This document shows positions 1 through 11,049 of a DNA stretch of 64,000 bases, one piece after another. The notes beneath the pieces were generated by a model. It was given only the letters and a program-made list of their open reading frames with translations, did no database searches and was not told where the DNA came from. Location of the stretch: assembly GCF_022179725.1 (NCBI RefSeq), contig NZ_BPRC01000001.1, positions 124,001 to 188,000 on the forward strand, in the 5' to 3' direction. Within the stretch, counting starts at the first letter, position 1; every line of letters begins with the position of its first letter. A program made the position numbers and the translations under genes. Origin of the DNA: Methylorubrum aminovorans (lineage in GTDB: Bacteria; Pseudomonadota; Alphaproteobacteria; Rhizobiales; Beijerinckiaceae).

Positions 1-529
1 CCCCAACCTCGAGACGCCGCCGGAATTCATCGAGTGGAAGGGCTCGCATCTCGACGTGACGTGGTCGCCCGATGGCCGCTTCGTCGTCTCGACCATGCAG
101 GAGAACGCGCTGCACGGCTGGCGCCTCCAGCCCGATCGCGGCCACATGCGGATGTCGGGCTATCCGGCCAAGGTACGCTCGCTCTCCTGGTCGGCGGACG
201 GCAAGTGGCTCGCCACCAGCGGCGCCGAGGCCGCCATCGTCTGGCCGTTCGACTCGAAGGAGGGCCCCACCGGCAAGGCGCCGCGAGAATGCGGCGTGCG
301 GCCGGCACGGGTCTCGCAGGTCGCGTTCCACCCAAAGGCGCCGGTCCTGGCGATCGGCTACGAGGATGGCTGCGTGCTGCTGGTGCGCTTCTCCGACGCC
401 TCGGAACTGCTGGTGCGCCCGGCGGTGCGGGGCAGCGCGGTCTCGGCGCTCGCTTGGGACGCCAACGGCGCCCGCCTCGCCTTCGGCTGCGCAGACGGCC
501 GGGCCGGCCTGCTCACCCTGCCGGCCTGA
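1..529 (+). CDS. WD40 repeat protein, C-terminal part (5' end outside window)
   Basis: The reading frame is open from the window edge, so the N-terminus is missing. About 176 codons remain. The visible protein carries several WD40-like blades: repeated phrases of the type VTWSPDGRFVVS, LSWSADGKWLATSG and LAWDANGARLAFGCADG, each followed by hydrophobic strands. Such beta-propellers are protein-binding scaffolds; no catalytic motif is visible. The stop is followed after 9 bp by a GTG-started small gene on the same strand, which suggests co-transcription. The specific role is unknown. The family call is firm; the function is not. Confidence 0.85.
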   Translation, partial: PNLETPPEFIEWKGSHLDVTWSPDGRFVVSTMQENALHGWRLQPDRGHMRMSGYPAKVRSLSWSADGKWLATSGAEAAIVWPFDSKEGPTGKAPRECGVRPARVSQVAFHPKAPVLAIGYEDGCVLLVRFSDASELLVRPAVRGSAVSALAWDANGARLAFGCADGRAGLLTLPA

Positions 530-538
530 CGCCGCGTC

Positions 539-799
539 GTGGCGCTGTTCGGACGCCGGCCAAAGCCCGACGCCGCCGCCCGGCGGCGGGTCGAGGCATG
601 GCTGCGGAAGGCAGGCGGCTACGGCCTGGACACGGCGATCAGCGTGAGCGAGATCGTCTGCACCGACCCGTCCTGCCCCGGCACCGAGACGGTGGTCCTA
701 CTGTTCCCGCCCGGTGAGAAGACGCGGGCGATCAAGATCGCCGGGGCGCTCGACGCCTTGAGCGAGGCGGATGTGGCGGCGGCTCTCGGGCAAGATTGA
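539..799 (+). CDS. Conserved small hypothetical protein (86 aa)
   Basis: The gene starts with GTG 9 bp after the WD40 stop, so it is probably translated from the same mRNA. The 86-residue product is soluble, with a basic N-terminus (MALFGRRPKPDAAARRR) and a central segment EIVCTDPSCPGTETVVLL. That segment holds two cysteines five residues apart in a conserved-looking patch, perhaps a metal or redox site. It ends with an acidic helix. I do not recognise a named domain. The tight spacing suggests it works with the WD40 protein, but that is inference. Confidence 0.7.
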   Translation: MALFGRRPKPDAAARRRVEAWLRKAGGYGLDTAISVSEIVCTDPSCPGTETVVLLFPPGEKTRAIKIAGALDALSEADVAAALGQD

Positions 800-866
800 A
801 TCGCGACCCTCCCCGGGCGGGCGGGTCGCCCTACAACCCGGCAGGCACCGCCGAAGGAAGACCTTG

Positions 867-1397
867 ATGTTCCGTGTCGTGCGAACGCTCGGCCTCGCCT
901 TCGGGCTGCTCGCCGCGGTCATCGCCGCGCAGGCTCCGGAATTCGCCCAGCAATACACCCAGCGTCTTGGCGGGGCGCTGGACGAGCTGCGCCGCTCCAT
1001 CGCCTCGCTCGATGCCGACGCCAGGGCCACGGGCCGCAGCCGCGACGAGGCGTTGGCGCTGCTGCGCACCAACCCGGACGCCTTCATCGCCCGCCGCGGC
1101 GAGTCGGCTCGAGCCGATGTCGAGCGGCTGAAGCGGCTGGAGGCGCAGAAGCTCGCGCTCGACACCGCCGCGAGCCCGCTCGGACGCCTCACCGTGATGG
1201 CGCGCGACCCCGACATGGACATCGCGCGGGCCGCCTATCGCGACTACCAGCCGGCAGTACCGACGACGGCGGACGGCCTCGTCGCCGGCCTGCTCGGCTT
1301 CCTCGCCGCCTGGGGCGGCTGGCGCGTCACCAGCGATGTCGGCCGCCACCTCGCCCGCCGTCGCCGGCGCGCGCGGCCGCAAACCACGCCAGTTTGA
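867..1397 (+). CDS. DUF2937 family membrane protein
   Basis: The product has 176 residues. A hydrophobic N-terminal helix (VVRTLGLAFGLLAAVIAAQ) is followed by the phrase QAPEFAQQYTQRLGGALDEL, which I associate with DUF2937. A long charged helical region comes next, then a second hydrophobic helix (GLVAGLLGFLAAWGGW) and a very basic cytoplasmic tail. This predicts two membrane spans with the helical middle between them. The ATG at 867 is chosen because AAGGAAG lies six bases upstream; in-frame codons further 5' lack such a site. Function is unknown. Confidence 0.75.
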   Translation: MFRVVRTLGLAFGLLAAVIAAQAPEFAQQYTQRLGGALDELRRSIASLDADARATGRSRDEALALLRTNPDAFIARRGESARADVERLKRLEAQKLALDTAASPLGRLTVMARDPDMDIARAAYRDYQPAVPTTADGLVAGLLGFLAAWGGWRVTSDVGRHLARRRRRARPQTTPV

Positions 1398-1525
1398 CGC
1401 AAAATCTCGACTGATGCGCGGGGGGAGGTGTTGCAGCGCCTCTACAGCCCGGCCCACCCGCCTGCACTAGGTGTAGGCACGCGCCCGCACTCCGCAGGGG
1501 CGCCGGATCCGGTTCTCCCTCGATC

Positions 1526-2758
1526 ATGCCGCGTCCCCCGAACACGACGGTCGATCCCGCCCTCGACGCGGCGGCCCTTCTGCGCCGCATCGGCTTCTTC
1601 GGCCTGTTCGTGGTGCTGCCGGTGGCCGCGCAAGTCTCGCGCCGCGCCACCGTGGTGTTGGCGCCCATCGCCGTCGTGTTGCTGATCACCGCGAGCGCCA
1701 TCGACCAGCATCAGCGCGCCGTCGGTCCGGCCCTGAAGCGGCTGCTGACCGCACCCTCCTTCCTGGCCGGCATGCTGGTGGTGTTCTGGTCGGCGCTGTC
1801 GCTGGTCTGGACCCCATTTCCGGGACCGGCGAGCGAGCGGCTGGCCAACCTCGTCGCCACCGTGGTGATGACGCTGCTCGCCTATCTCGCGCTGCCCGAC
1901 CGGATGCGCTCGGCCAACCTCTACCTGCTGCCGCTCGGCGTCGGCGCCGCCGCCATCGTCGCGATCCTGATCAATCTCGTCGGCGACGCGATGCTCAAGG
2001 ACAACCCGGACGGCGACAGTGCCCTGGAGCGCGGCGCGGTGCTGCTGGCGTTGCTCGCATGGCCCGCCGTGGCCTGGCTGCGCTCGCGCCGCCGCGACCT
2101 GGGCTCTCTCGTCGTGGTCGTGCTCGTCGCGGGCGCGCTGCTGCTGGCGCCCGGCCTGACCGCGCTGTTCGCGCTGGCGGTCGGGGCGCTCGCCTTCGCG
2201 CTGACCCATTGGCGCCTGTCGCTCGGCGTGCGGGTCACGGCGCTGGTCGCCGCGAGCCTGCTCGTGGTGGCGCCGCTGCTGCCGTTCCTCGCCCGGCCCA
2301 TCGGCATCGCCCTGTTCGGCCCCGTGGCGCCGGGTGTGCTGGCGCTCAAGGCGTGGCAGAAGGTCGTCACCCTGGAGCCGGTGCGGCTGGTGACCGGCCA
2401 CGGTCTCGAGACGGCCCTGCGCGGCAAGCTCTTCGGCATCCTGCCGATCAATGCGCCGACGACGATGCTGTTCGAGTTCTGGTACGAACTCGGCATCGTC
2501 GGCGCCTTCGCCGCGGCGTTCGCCCTCTACAGCGCCATCCACCGCGCCGGCCGCGATGCCACGGTGCTGGCGCCCTGCGCCATGGCGGCCTTCGCCACGG
2601 CGTTTGCCATCGGCTGCGTCGGTGTCGGCCTCACCACGATTTGGTGGCTCACGACGCTCGCCCTGGTGATCCTCACCTTCGTAGCGATCGAGCGCGGGCA
2701 GTTCCGCTCCCGCCGGCCGAAGGTCGGGCTGATCCCGCGCCTGCCCGCGCGGGGCTGA
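1526..2758 (+). CDS. O-antigen ligase/polymerase-like membrane protein
   Basis: This is a 410-residue, strongly hydrophobic protein with roughly ten to eleven predicted membrane helices. Near the C-terminus is a large loop with VTGHGLETALRGKLFG and then TTMLFEFWYELGIVGAF. That is the Wzy/WaaL-type arrangement, in which a long loop is followed by a glycine-rich helix. Family members polymerise or ligate lipid-linked sugars at the periplasmic face. No glycosyltransferase genes adjoin it, so its glycan substrate cannot be told; the dTDP-rhamnose genes are more than 50 kb away. An O-antigen-ligase superfamily call is reasonable, and specific WaaL versus Wzy activity is undecided. Confidence 0.75.
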   Translation: MPRPPNTTVDPALDAAALLRRIGFFGLFVVLPVAAQVSRRATVVLAPIAVVLLITASAIDQHQRAVGPALKRLLTAPSFLAGMLVVFWSALSLVWTPFPGPASERLANLVATVVMTLLAYLALPDRMRSANLYLLPLGVGAAAIVAILINLVGDAMLKDNPDGDSALERGAVLLALLAWPAVAWLRSRRRDLGSLVVVVLVAGALLLAPGLTALFALAVGALAFALTHWRLSLGVRVTALVAASLLVVAPLLPFLARPIGIALFGPVAPGVLALKAWQKVVTLEPVRLVTGHGLETALRGKLFGILPINAPTTMLFEFWYELGIVGAFAAAFALYSAIHRAGRDATVLAPCAMAAFATAFAIGCVGVGLTTIWWLTTLALVILTFVAIERGQFRSRRPKVGLIPRLPARG

Positions 2759-2850
2759 GGACCGGCCGCGTCCTCACTGCCCGTTCGAGACGTCTGGCGT
2801 CCTCGCCCCGCGAGGACGGTGGGAGCGGAGGCACGCGGACCGAGACGGAA

Positions 2851-3282
2851 TCAGCTCTCGATTGCGTCCGCTGCGGCCTCGATCCCGGCCATATCGTCGT
2901 CCGAGAGGCCGAAATGGTGGCCGATCTCGTGGACGAGGACGTGGGTGACGAGATGGCCCAGCGTCTCGTCGTGCTCGGCCCAGTAGTCGAGCAGCGGCCG
3001 GCGGTAGAGCCAGACGGCGTTGGGCATCTGCCCCGTGGCGACCTCGCCCGCCTGCGCCAGCCCCACGCCGCGGAACAGGCCGAGCAGGCCGAACTCCGAT
3101 TCGCAGCCCATCTCGGTCAGCGTCTCGTCGTCGGGAAAGTCATCGACGTGGATGCGCACGCCCGCGCAGAGTGCGCGGAATTCCTCCGGCAGGGCGGCGA
3201 AGGCGGCGTCGGCCAGGGCCTCGATCTCGGCAAGACTCGGCGCCTTGGCCTCGGCCCAGCGGCCCGGATCACCCCCGCTCAC
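2851..3282 (-). CDS. Metallopeptidase family protein (minimal zincin, DUF1025 type)
   Basis: The 143-residue soluble protein has the zinc-protease signature HEIGHHFGLSDDD near residue 118. This is the HExxH motif plus a downstream acidic cluster that supplies the third ligand in this small zincin family. No signal peptide is visible, so it is likely cytoplasmic. The start codon overlaps the stop of the HAD-type nucleotidase upstream by 4 bp (ATGA), so the two are translationally coupled. The physiological substrate of the family is unknown to me. Confidence 0.85.
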   Translation of the reverse strand: MSGGDPGRWAEAKAPSLAEIEALADAAFAALPEEFRALCAGVRIHVDDFPDDETLTEMGCESEFGLLGLFRGVGLAQAGEVATGQMPNAVWLYRRPLLDYWAEHDETLGHLVTHVLVHEIGHHFGLSDDDMAGIEAAADAIES

Positions 3283-4025
3283 GGTGCGGAGGGCTCCGGC
3301 GGAACGACGGGCAACACGCAGCGCTCCAGAAAGGCGGCCAAGTCGCTGGTGATGTGGTCGATATGCGGCTCCTTCACCGCCTCCTGCTCGAACCGCTCGC
3401 GGAACGGGTCGGGTGTCTGCGGCACCACGAGCACGGTCGCCATGCCGAGATCGTGCGGCACCACGAGGTTGCGGGCGATGTCCTCGAACAGGGCCGAGCG
3501 GCGGGGATCGACCCCGTGGCGCAGGAGGAAGCGCTCGTAGGTGCCGCGGTCGGGCTTCGGCACGAAGTCGGCCGCCGCGATGTCGAAGACGTCCTCGAAA
3601 TGGCTGAGGATGCCGAGCTTGTCCGCGACGCGCTCCGCGTGGCGGCGCGAGCCGTTGGTGAGGATCAGCTTGCGCCCCGGGAGATGCTCGATCGCCGTGC
3701 CGAGGGACTCGTCGAGCTTGATCGTCGAGTGGTCGATGTCGTGGGCGAAGTCGAGGAAGTCGTGCGGATCGACCGCTTCCTCCACCATCAGCGCCTTCAG
3801 GGTGGTACCGTAGTGGTGGTAGAAATGCTTCTGCAGGGCGCGGGCCGAGATCGCGTCGAGTCCGTAGAGCCGCATCACGTAGAGCGTGATCCGCTCGTCC
3901 ACCTGCGGCCAGACCCGCGCGTCGCTCGGGTAGAGCGTGTTGTCGAGGTCGAACACCCAGGTATCGACTTCGGAGAAGCCGCGGGCGTCGGGGGTGGTGA
4001 AGTGGCTCTCGCCGGGAAGAAGCAA
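3279..4025 (-). CDS. Pyrimidine 5'-nucleotidase, HAD superfamily
   Basis: The 248-residue HAD hydrolase opens with the nucleophile motif FDLDNTLYPSD (first Asp near residue 26). Later come LILTNGSR (motif II), a lysine in VPKPDRGTYE (motif III) and FEDIARNL (motif IV). The DNTLYP variant with a helical cap is typical of the Sdt1/YjjG-like pyrimidine 5'-nucleotidases, which dephosphorylate UMP/CMP-type nucleotides. It follows argB on the same strand after a gap of about 90 bp that contains a hairpin, and it overlaps the zincin gene. Substrate preference is inferred from the family. Confidence 0.85.
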   Translation of the reverse strand: MLLPGESHFTTPDARGFSEVDTWVFDLDNTLYPSDARVWPQVDERITLYVMRLYGLDAISARALQKHFYHHYGTTLKALMVEEAVDPHDFLDFAHDIDHSTIKLDESLGTAIEHLPGRKLILTNGSRRHAERVADKLGILSHFEDVFDIAAADFVPKPDRGTYERFLLRHGVDPRRSALFEDIARNLVVPHDLGMATVLVVPQTPDPFRERFEQEAVKEPHIDHITSDLAAFLERCVLPVVPPEPSAP

Positions 4026-4052
4026 GGGGAAGGTGACGCTTGATCAGGAGAA

Positions 4053-4077
4053 ACGGGACGAGGGTGCCCCGTCCCGT
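4053..4077 (-). terminator. Hairpin with short U-run between argB and the nucleotidase gene
   Basis: ACGGGACG at 4053-4060 and CGTCCCGT at 4070-4077 form a perfect 8-bp stem with a 9-nt loop. Read on the minus strand, the stem is followed by TTTCT. It lies just after argB and just before the nucleotidase start. It is therefore either an argB terminator or an attenuating hairpin that lets part of the transcription continue. Confidence 0.5.
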
Positions 4078-4114
4078 AATGTAGGCGTTTGCGCCTCTCA
4101 GGGAAGCGCTGCCG

Positions 4115-5011
4115 TCAGGTGCGCCGGATCAGGGTGCCCGCACCGAAATCGGTGAACAGCTCCAGCAGCGCCGCGTGCGCCACCTTGCCGTTGAGGATGA
4201 CCACCGCCTCGACACCCTGTTCGAGGGCGTAGATGCAGGTCTCGACCTTCGGGATCATGCCGCCCGTGATGGTGCCGTCGGCGATCAGGCGCCGGCAATC
4301 TTCCACCGAGAGCTCCTGAATCAGGTTCTTGTCCTTGTCGAGCACGCCGGGCACGTCGGTGAGCAGCAGCAGGCGCTTGGCCCGCAGCGCACCGGCGATG
4401 GCGCCGGCGAAGGTGTCGGCGTTGACGTTGTAGGTCTTGCCGTCCTCGCCGTAGGCCACGGGCGCGAGCACCGGGATCAGCTCGGCCTTCAGCACCGCGT
4501 CGAGCACGCCGCGCTCGACATGCTCGGGCTCGCCGACGAGGCCGAGATCGATCGCCTGCTCGATGTTGCTGTCGGGGTCCTTGATCGTGCGCATCGCCCG
4601 CTTGGCGCGGACCATGTTGCCGTCCTTGCCGCACAGGCCGATCGCCCGGCCGCCCTCGGCGGCGATCCAGCCGACGATCTGTTTGTTGATCGAGCCGGCC
4701 AGCACCATCTCGACCACCTCGACGGTGGCCTCGTCGGTGACGCGAAGCCCGCCGCGGAACTCCGATTCGATGCCGAGCCGAGCCAGCATCTTACCGATCT
4801 GCGGTCCGCCGCCGTGCACGACGATCGGCTTCAGCCCGGATTGCTCCAAGAGCACGATGTCCTCGGCGAAGTCCTCCGCCGCCGCCGGGTCGCCCATGGC
4901 GTGGCCGCCATACTTGATGACCACGATTTCCTGATCGTAGCGCTGCATGTGCGGCAGCGCCTGGGTCAGGATCTCGGCGCGCACATGCACGTTCGGCAGT
5001 GGATCGGTCAT
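4115..5011 (-). CDS. argB: Acetylglutamate kinase
   Basis: The 298-residue amino-acid-kinase-fold enzyme phosphorylates N-acetyl-L-glutamate in the second step of arginine biosynthesis. Diagnostic segments are [12 protein letters not shown] (phosphate-binding lysine), [10 protein letters not shown], the substrate loop [20 protein letters not shown] and GGMIPKV. Length matches the family. The N-terminal extension before the kinase core resembles the helix of arginine-sensitive hexameric enzymes. Such enzymes are often relieved of feedback by PII, and a glnB gene lies 31 kb away in this window. In many Hyphomicrobiales argB adjoins yihA and yidC; here clpB and other genes separate them. Confidence 0.96.
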   Translation of the reverse strand: MTDPLPNVHVRAEILTQALPHMQRYDQEIVVIKYGGHAMGDPAAAEDFAEDIVLLEQSGLKPIVVHGGGPQIGKMLARLGIESEFRGGLRVTDEATVEVVEMVLAGSINKQIVGWIAAEGGRAIGLCGKDGNMVRAKRAMRTIKDPDSNIEQAIDLGLVGEPEHVERGVLDAVLKAELIPVLAPVAYGEDGKTYNVNADTFAGAIAGALRAKRLLLLTDVPGVLDKDKNLIQELSVEDCRRLIADGTITGGMIPKVETCIYALEQGVEAVVILNGKVAHAALLELFTDFGAGTLIRRT

Positions 5012-5319
5012 CGGGACGTCCTGGCTCTCTCACTCGAGTCACGGGCGGATTCGGCGGGGTTCTAGCGCAGGCTTTGTGCAGAGCGAAGACACCACGAAGA
5101 CATTGCCGGTTCGCGATCCCGCAATCGTCATCATGCGGCGGCGGACCTGGGGCCGTCCGAGCGCGGATCGCTGCCTGTGCAGCTTCAATGGACAGGCGCG
5201 GCGATCCCACGGTCGAGGTTCGACCTTCCATCACGCGTCTGTGCAGAGACGGTCGAACAACTTAATCGGCCATTAACCATCACCATCAATCATCCCCTCC
5301 TCGAACGAAGGGGCCGATC
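5012..5319. other. Intergenic region between divergent argB and the 74-codon gene
   Basis: This 308-bp stretch carries no convincing ORF. It must hold the argB promoter on the left. On the right it contains a perfect CtrA-type box (listed separately), then a CCATCACCATCAATCATCC-like low-complexity run leading to the ribosome-binding site of the small gene. No terminator or tRNA was seen. Confidence 0.6.
5262..5276 (+). promoter_or_regulatory. CtrA-type box TTAA-N7-TTAA
   Basis: TTAA at 5262-5265 and TTAA at 5273-5276 are separated by exactly seven bases (TCGGCCA), and the second half continues as TTAACC. This matches the full alphaproteobacterial CtrA recognition pattern. It ends 43 bp before the ATG of the 74-codon gene, a position suited to activation or repression by the cell-cycle regulator. 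In a genome this GC-rich, two TTAA halves at the right spacing are unlikely by chance. Confidence 0.65.
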
Positions 5320-5544
5320 ATGCCGAACGCCGATCTGGTGACGCCGCGTCCCAGTCTCACCCATCCCGGTCTGCTTGCGCGCGTCGTCGAGCGTCTCGGG
5401 CAGGGTGCGGGCTCTTCGGCCGATGTCTGGCGTCAGCTCACCGAGAACTACGCGGTCGACCTCGATGCCGTGGCCGCTCTCTTGCCCTGCGCCGAGCCCG
5501 AGCCGCTCTGGCTGACCGCCCGCGCCCAGACTCGCAAGCGCTGA
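5320..5544 (+). CDS. Small hypothetical protein (74 aa), probably CtrA-controlled
   Basis: The ATG is preceded by GAAGGGG at a suitable distance, and a CtrA-type box sits just upstream, so I take this as a real gene. The product is a soluble 74-residue protein with a helical core (GLLARVVERLGQG, then DVWRQLTENYAVDLDAVAALL) and a basic tail. It has no signal peptide or known motif. It converges on the MOSC gene to its right with a 6-bp gap. The function is not recognised; the box suggests cell-cycle-linked expression. Confidence 0.65.
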   Translation: MPNADLVTPRPSLTHPGLLARVVERLGQGAGSSADVWRQLTENYAVDLDAVAALLPCAEPEPLWLTARAQTRKR

Positions 5545-5550
5545 TCCGCC

Positions 5551-6330
5551 TCAGCCGATCACGCGCAAGCTGTCGCCCGCCCGCAGCACGCCCCCGGCCA
5601 AAACCTCGGCATAGACGCCGCAATCGGCGTGGCCGAGCTCCTCCATCAGGGCCTTCGGGAGCGACAGGTCGCGCAGACCCGTCTGCGGATCGACGTTGGT
5701 GGCGGCGCACCGCACGGTTCGGCTGGTGATCTTGAGACGGACACCGCCCTCCGCCTCCAGCACGCGACCGACCATGTCGAGTTCGGCCCAAGGCCCCAGC
5801 CCGTCGAGATAGAGGTTGCCGCGAAAGCGCAGGGGATCGACGGGGGCGCCGACGAGATCCTCGGTTGCCGCCACGCTCGCCCGGTTGATGAGCGAGACGT
5901 AGCCGGTGCGCGAATCGGTGAAGCGGTAGCCGGACGGCGCCGCCAGCACCCGCGGCGCGCCGCGCAGCTCCTGCGGCAGGAACCCCTTCATGAAGTCGGC
6001 GAGCGCCGCGCGGCCCTCCGCCGTGCCGAGATCCGCATCGACCGCCTGCACGCCGTTCTCCTCGACGGTGAGGCGATGCGTGGTGTCGTCGAACCGGGTG
6101 CGCAGCCGCGCCAATGCTTCGTTGCGCATCAGCATCAGGTAGGTGACCTTCGGCAGGTGGCGCGGCACGGTCTCGTTGAAGCCGGAAGGACCGTTCTCGA
6201 TGGCGTAGAGCCGGTCCCCGGGGAAGTAACCGCTGGTTTCGAGTTCCGCCGTCTCCAGCGCCTCGGGCGAGAGGCCCTTGACCGGATAGCGGTAGAGGGC
6301 GGCGATGCGGATCGTGGGGCTCTGGCTCAT
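5551..6330 (-). CDS. MOSC domain protein, copy 1
   Basis: The 259-residue protein has the MOSC N-terminal beta-barrel opening (IAALYRYPVKGLSPE) followed by the MOSC core. Its conserved cysteine lies in SRTVRCAATNVDP near residue 200. MOSC proteins bind molybdenum cofactor or sulfur at that cysteine (MOCS3/YcbX/mARC-type chemistry). It is divergently arranged with a clear paralogue (6467-7243) across 136 bp. In related genomes I recall one MOSC gene beside yidC and yihA, so this may be the displaced orthologue. Reaction and partner are unknown. Confidence 0.88.
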   Translation of the reverse strand: MSQSPTIRIAALYRYPVKGLSPEALETAELETSGYFPGDRLYAIENGPSGFNETVPRHLPKVTYLMLMRNEALARLRTRFDDTTHRLTVEENGVQAVDADLGTAEGRAALADFMKGFLPQELRGAPRVLAAPSGYRFTDSRTGYVSLINRASVAATEDLVGAPVDPLRFRGNLYLDGLGPWAELDMVGRVLEAEGGVRLKITSRTVRCAATNVDPQTGLRDLSLPKALMEELGHADCGVYAEVLAGGVLRAGDSLRVIG

Positions 6331-6466
6331 GCCCCAGCGCTAAGGCCGGCCCTGCGCTTTTGGCAACCGGGCCCACGCCCCCCACGCCTCATCTACGAAG
6401 AATTCCGCATGGTCGGCGGCTGCGGTCTGGGTCAGCGTGCCGGCTCCGGCATGAGGATGAGGACAG

Positions 6467-7243
6467 ATGGCCGAAGTCACCGCGCTCTACAGATATCCGG
6501 TCAAGGGCCTGTCGGCCGAGCCGCTTCCCGCCCTGACGCTGGCCCGCGCCTCCGGCCTCGCCTTCGACCGCGAATACGCGCTTGCCCTCGGCACCACGGC
6601 CTTCGATCCGCAGAATCCGGAGCCGCTCGACAAGGGCTATTTCCTGATGCTGCGCAGCAACGAGGTGCTGGCGGCTCTGTCGACGCGGTTCGATCCCGAA
6701 ACCGGGCAGCTCACGATCACGCGCGGGGGTGAACCCCTGCTCACCGAGGATCTGACCCATCCCGAGGGCCGCGAGGCGGTCGAGCGCTTCTTCGAGGCCT
6801 ATGTCGGCCCGGCCGCCAAGGGACGTCCGCGCCTCGTGCAGGCGAGGGATCACAAGTTCACCGACGGCAGCGTGATCTCGCCGGCCTTCATGCGGGCGGT
6901 CTCGCTCATCAATCTCGCCTCGGTCCGCGCCTTGGAGGAGCGGACCGGCGAAACGATCCACCCCTTGCGCTTCCGCGCCAACATCTACGTCGACGGGCTG
7001 GAGCCCTGGGCCGAGATGGATTGGATCGATCGCGAGGTGACGATCGGGAGCCCGCGCCTGCGAGGACTCGCCCGGACTCCACGCTGCGCCGCTGTGGACG
7101 TCAATCCGGAGACGGCCGAGCGTGACACCCACCTGCCGAAGGCGCTCAAGCGCCATTTCGGCCATGTCGATCTCGGCATCTATCTCGAAGTCCTCGCCGA
7201 CGGTGCCGTCGCGGTCGGCGACCGGATGGCGGTGGCCGCGTAA
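6467..7243 (+). CDS. MOSC domain protein, copy 2
   Basis: The 258-residue protein is a paralogue of the divergent gene at 5551-6330. Both begin with ALYRYPVKGLS and share a LR(F)R.N.Y.DGL.PWAE block. Both have the catalytic cysteine in an RCAA.(N/D)V context (here RTPRCAAVDVNPE) and the ending G.Y.EVL..G. The ATG follows an AGGACAG-type site. A MOSC role in Moco or sulfur handling is family knowledge; the reason for keeping two copies is unknown. It ends about 250 bp before clpB. Confidence 0.88.
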   Translation: MAEVTALYRYPVKGLSAEPLPALTLARASGLAFDREYALALGTTAFDPQNPEPLDKGYFLMLRSNEVLAALSTRFDPETGQLTITRGGEPLLTEDLTHPEGREAVERFFEAYVGPAAKGRPRLVQARDHKFTDGSVISPAFMRAVSLINLASVRALEERTGETIHPLRFRANIYVDGLEPWAEMDWIDREVTIGSPRLRGLARTPRCAAVDVNPETAERDTHLPKALKRHFGHVDLGIYLEVLADGAVAVGDRMAVAA

Positions 7244-7339
7244 GCCGAAGACGCCATTGGCTGACCGGCTTGCGGTCGAGCCGGCTCAGCGGCTCCGAAT
7301 GCCCGCAGAGCCTGCATTTCCGGCTCCCTTACCCCCTTG

Positions 7340-7357
7340 TGTTACGTAAACGCAACA
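7340..7357 (+). promoter_or_regulatory. Imperfect 18-bp palindrome upstream of clpB
   Basis: TGTTACGTAAACGCAACA is an inverted repeat with 7 of 9 positions symmetric. It lies about 140 bp before the clpB ATG, directly after a CTTG that could serve as part of a heat-shock-type -35 element. It could be an operator. I could not identify a convincing sigma-32 -10 element at the right spacing. Confidence 0.3.
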
Positions 7358-7494
7358 CCAGATCATCCCTGCCGGCGGCTCGCAAAACAGCGCCGGCGTC
7401 CTGGCGGGGAAGACCCCGCGGGGCGACGCATCGGGGGCTTCGTGCCGCGGAAAGCGGGCGGATGACCCATCCGATCCGGGGAAGGGCAACACGC

Positions 7495-10119
<2,625 letters not shown>

Positions 10120-10140
10120 TCCGCCGCAAAGTGGCTACGT

Positions 10141-10176
10141 GAAATGCCCCGGCGCCGAGAGGTGCCGGGGCATTTC
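10141..10176 (+). terminator. Hairpin terminator of clpB
   Basis: A perfect 13-bp stem, GAAATGCCCCGGC at 10141-10153 with its complement at 10164-10176, encloses a 10-nt loop. It sits 22 bp after the clpB stop. The tail AGTTTG is only weakly U-rich, but the stem is very stable. Confidence 0.75.
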
Positions 10177-10232
10177 AGTTTGCAGCGACGCCAGCTCTTG
10201 CGCTGCACAAGAATACCCTCGACAACCACCGG

Positions 10233-10907
10233 ATGACGGCGGAAACGCTCACCTACGCCATCGGCGACATCCACGGCTGCGCCGACCTCCTCGACCGCAT
10301 GCTGGAGCGCATCGAGGCCCATGCCGGGGATCGCGCGAAAAAGCTCGTTTTCCTCGGCGACTACATCGATCGCGGACCCGACAGCGCGCGGGTAATTGAG
10401 ACCCTGCGCCGCCTGCAATGGCGCGGGCCGGACGACGTGGTCTGCCTGATGGGCAACCACGAGGCGATGCTGCTCAAGACGTTGCACGAGCCGGGCGCCC
10501 TCGACCATTGGCTGGTGAATGGCGGCACCGAGACGCTGGCCTCTTACGATGCGGCCGGCCCGGAGGAGATCCCCGGCGACGTGCTGGACTGGATCGAAGC
10601 TTTGCCAACTGTGCATGACGATGCGCAGCGCTGGTTCGTCCATGCCGGCTTCCGGCCCGACGCGGAGGTCCCCGACCCGGATCGCGAGACGCATCTCTGG
10701 ATCCGCGAGCCGTTCCTCTCCGCCGATCACGATTTCGGCCGCCACGTCGTCCATGGGCACACGCCGCAGACCCGCGGCGGGGCGGATTGCCGCCGCTTCC
10801 GCACCAATCTCGACACGGGTGCGGTCTACGGCAATGCGCTGACGGCGGGCGTTTTTTCGCAGGCACAAGGGCCTGCGCTGGAATTCCTGCGTGTGTCAGT
10901 CCGGTGA
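10233..10907 (+). CDS. Serine/threonine protein phosphatase-like metallophosphoesterase
   Basis: The 224-residue protein has the full PPP/ApaH metal-binding set. GDIHG is near residue 11, GDYIDRGPDS near 37, GNHEAM near 69, and a later HAGF and HGHTPQ. Such enzymes use two metal ions to hydrolyse phosphoproteins or dinucleoside polyphosphates; length and motif spacing fit the bacterial PrpA/PrpB-type group better than ApaH. It stands alone after the clpB terminator. A role beside the chaperone gene is possible but not shown. Confidence 0.88.
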   Translation: MTAETLTYAIGDIHGCADLLDRMLERIEAHAGDRAKKLVFLGDYIDRGPDSARVIETLRRLQWRGPDDVVCLMGNHEAMLLKTLHEPGALDHWLVNGGTETLASYDAAGPEEIPGDVLDWIEALPTVHDDAQRWFVHAGFRPDAEVPDPDRETHLWIREPFLSADHDFGRHVVHGHTPQTRGGADCRRFRTNLDTGAVYGNALTAGVFSQAQGPALEFLRVSVR

Positions 10908-11049
10908 GCGGCGGAGGCCGCACGACCGGCCAACCTCGATTTCTGTGAGCGCTGAGGTTTCGTAACGGGACCCGCTTGAACCCGGCATCGGCTCCCCTTC
11001 TAACGGAGGATAAGCGGCCGCCCGCGCCGCGGATCAGGAGACGACGTCC

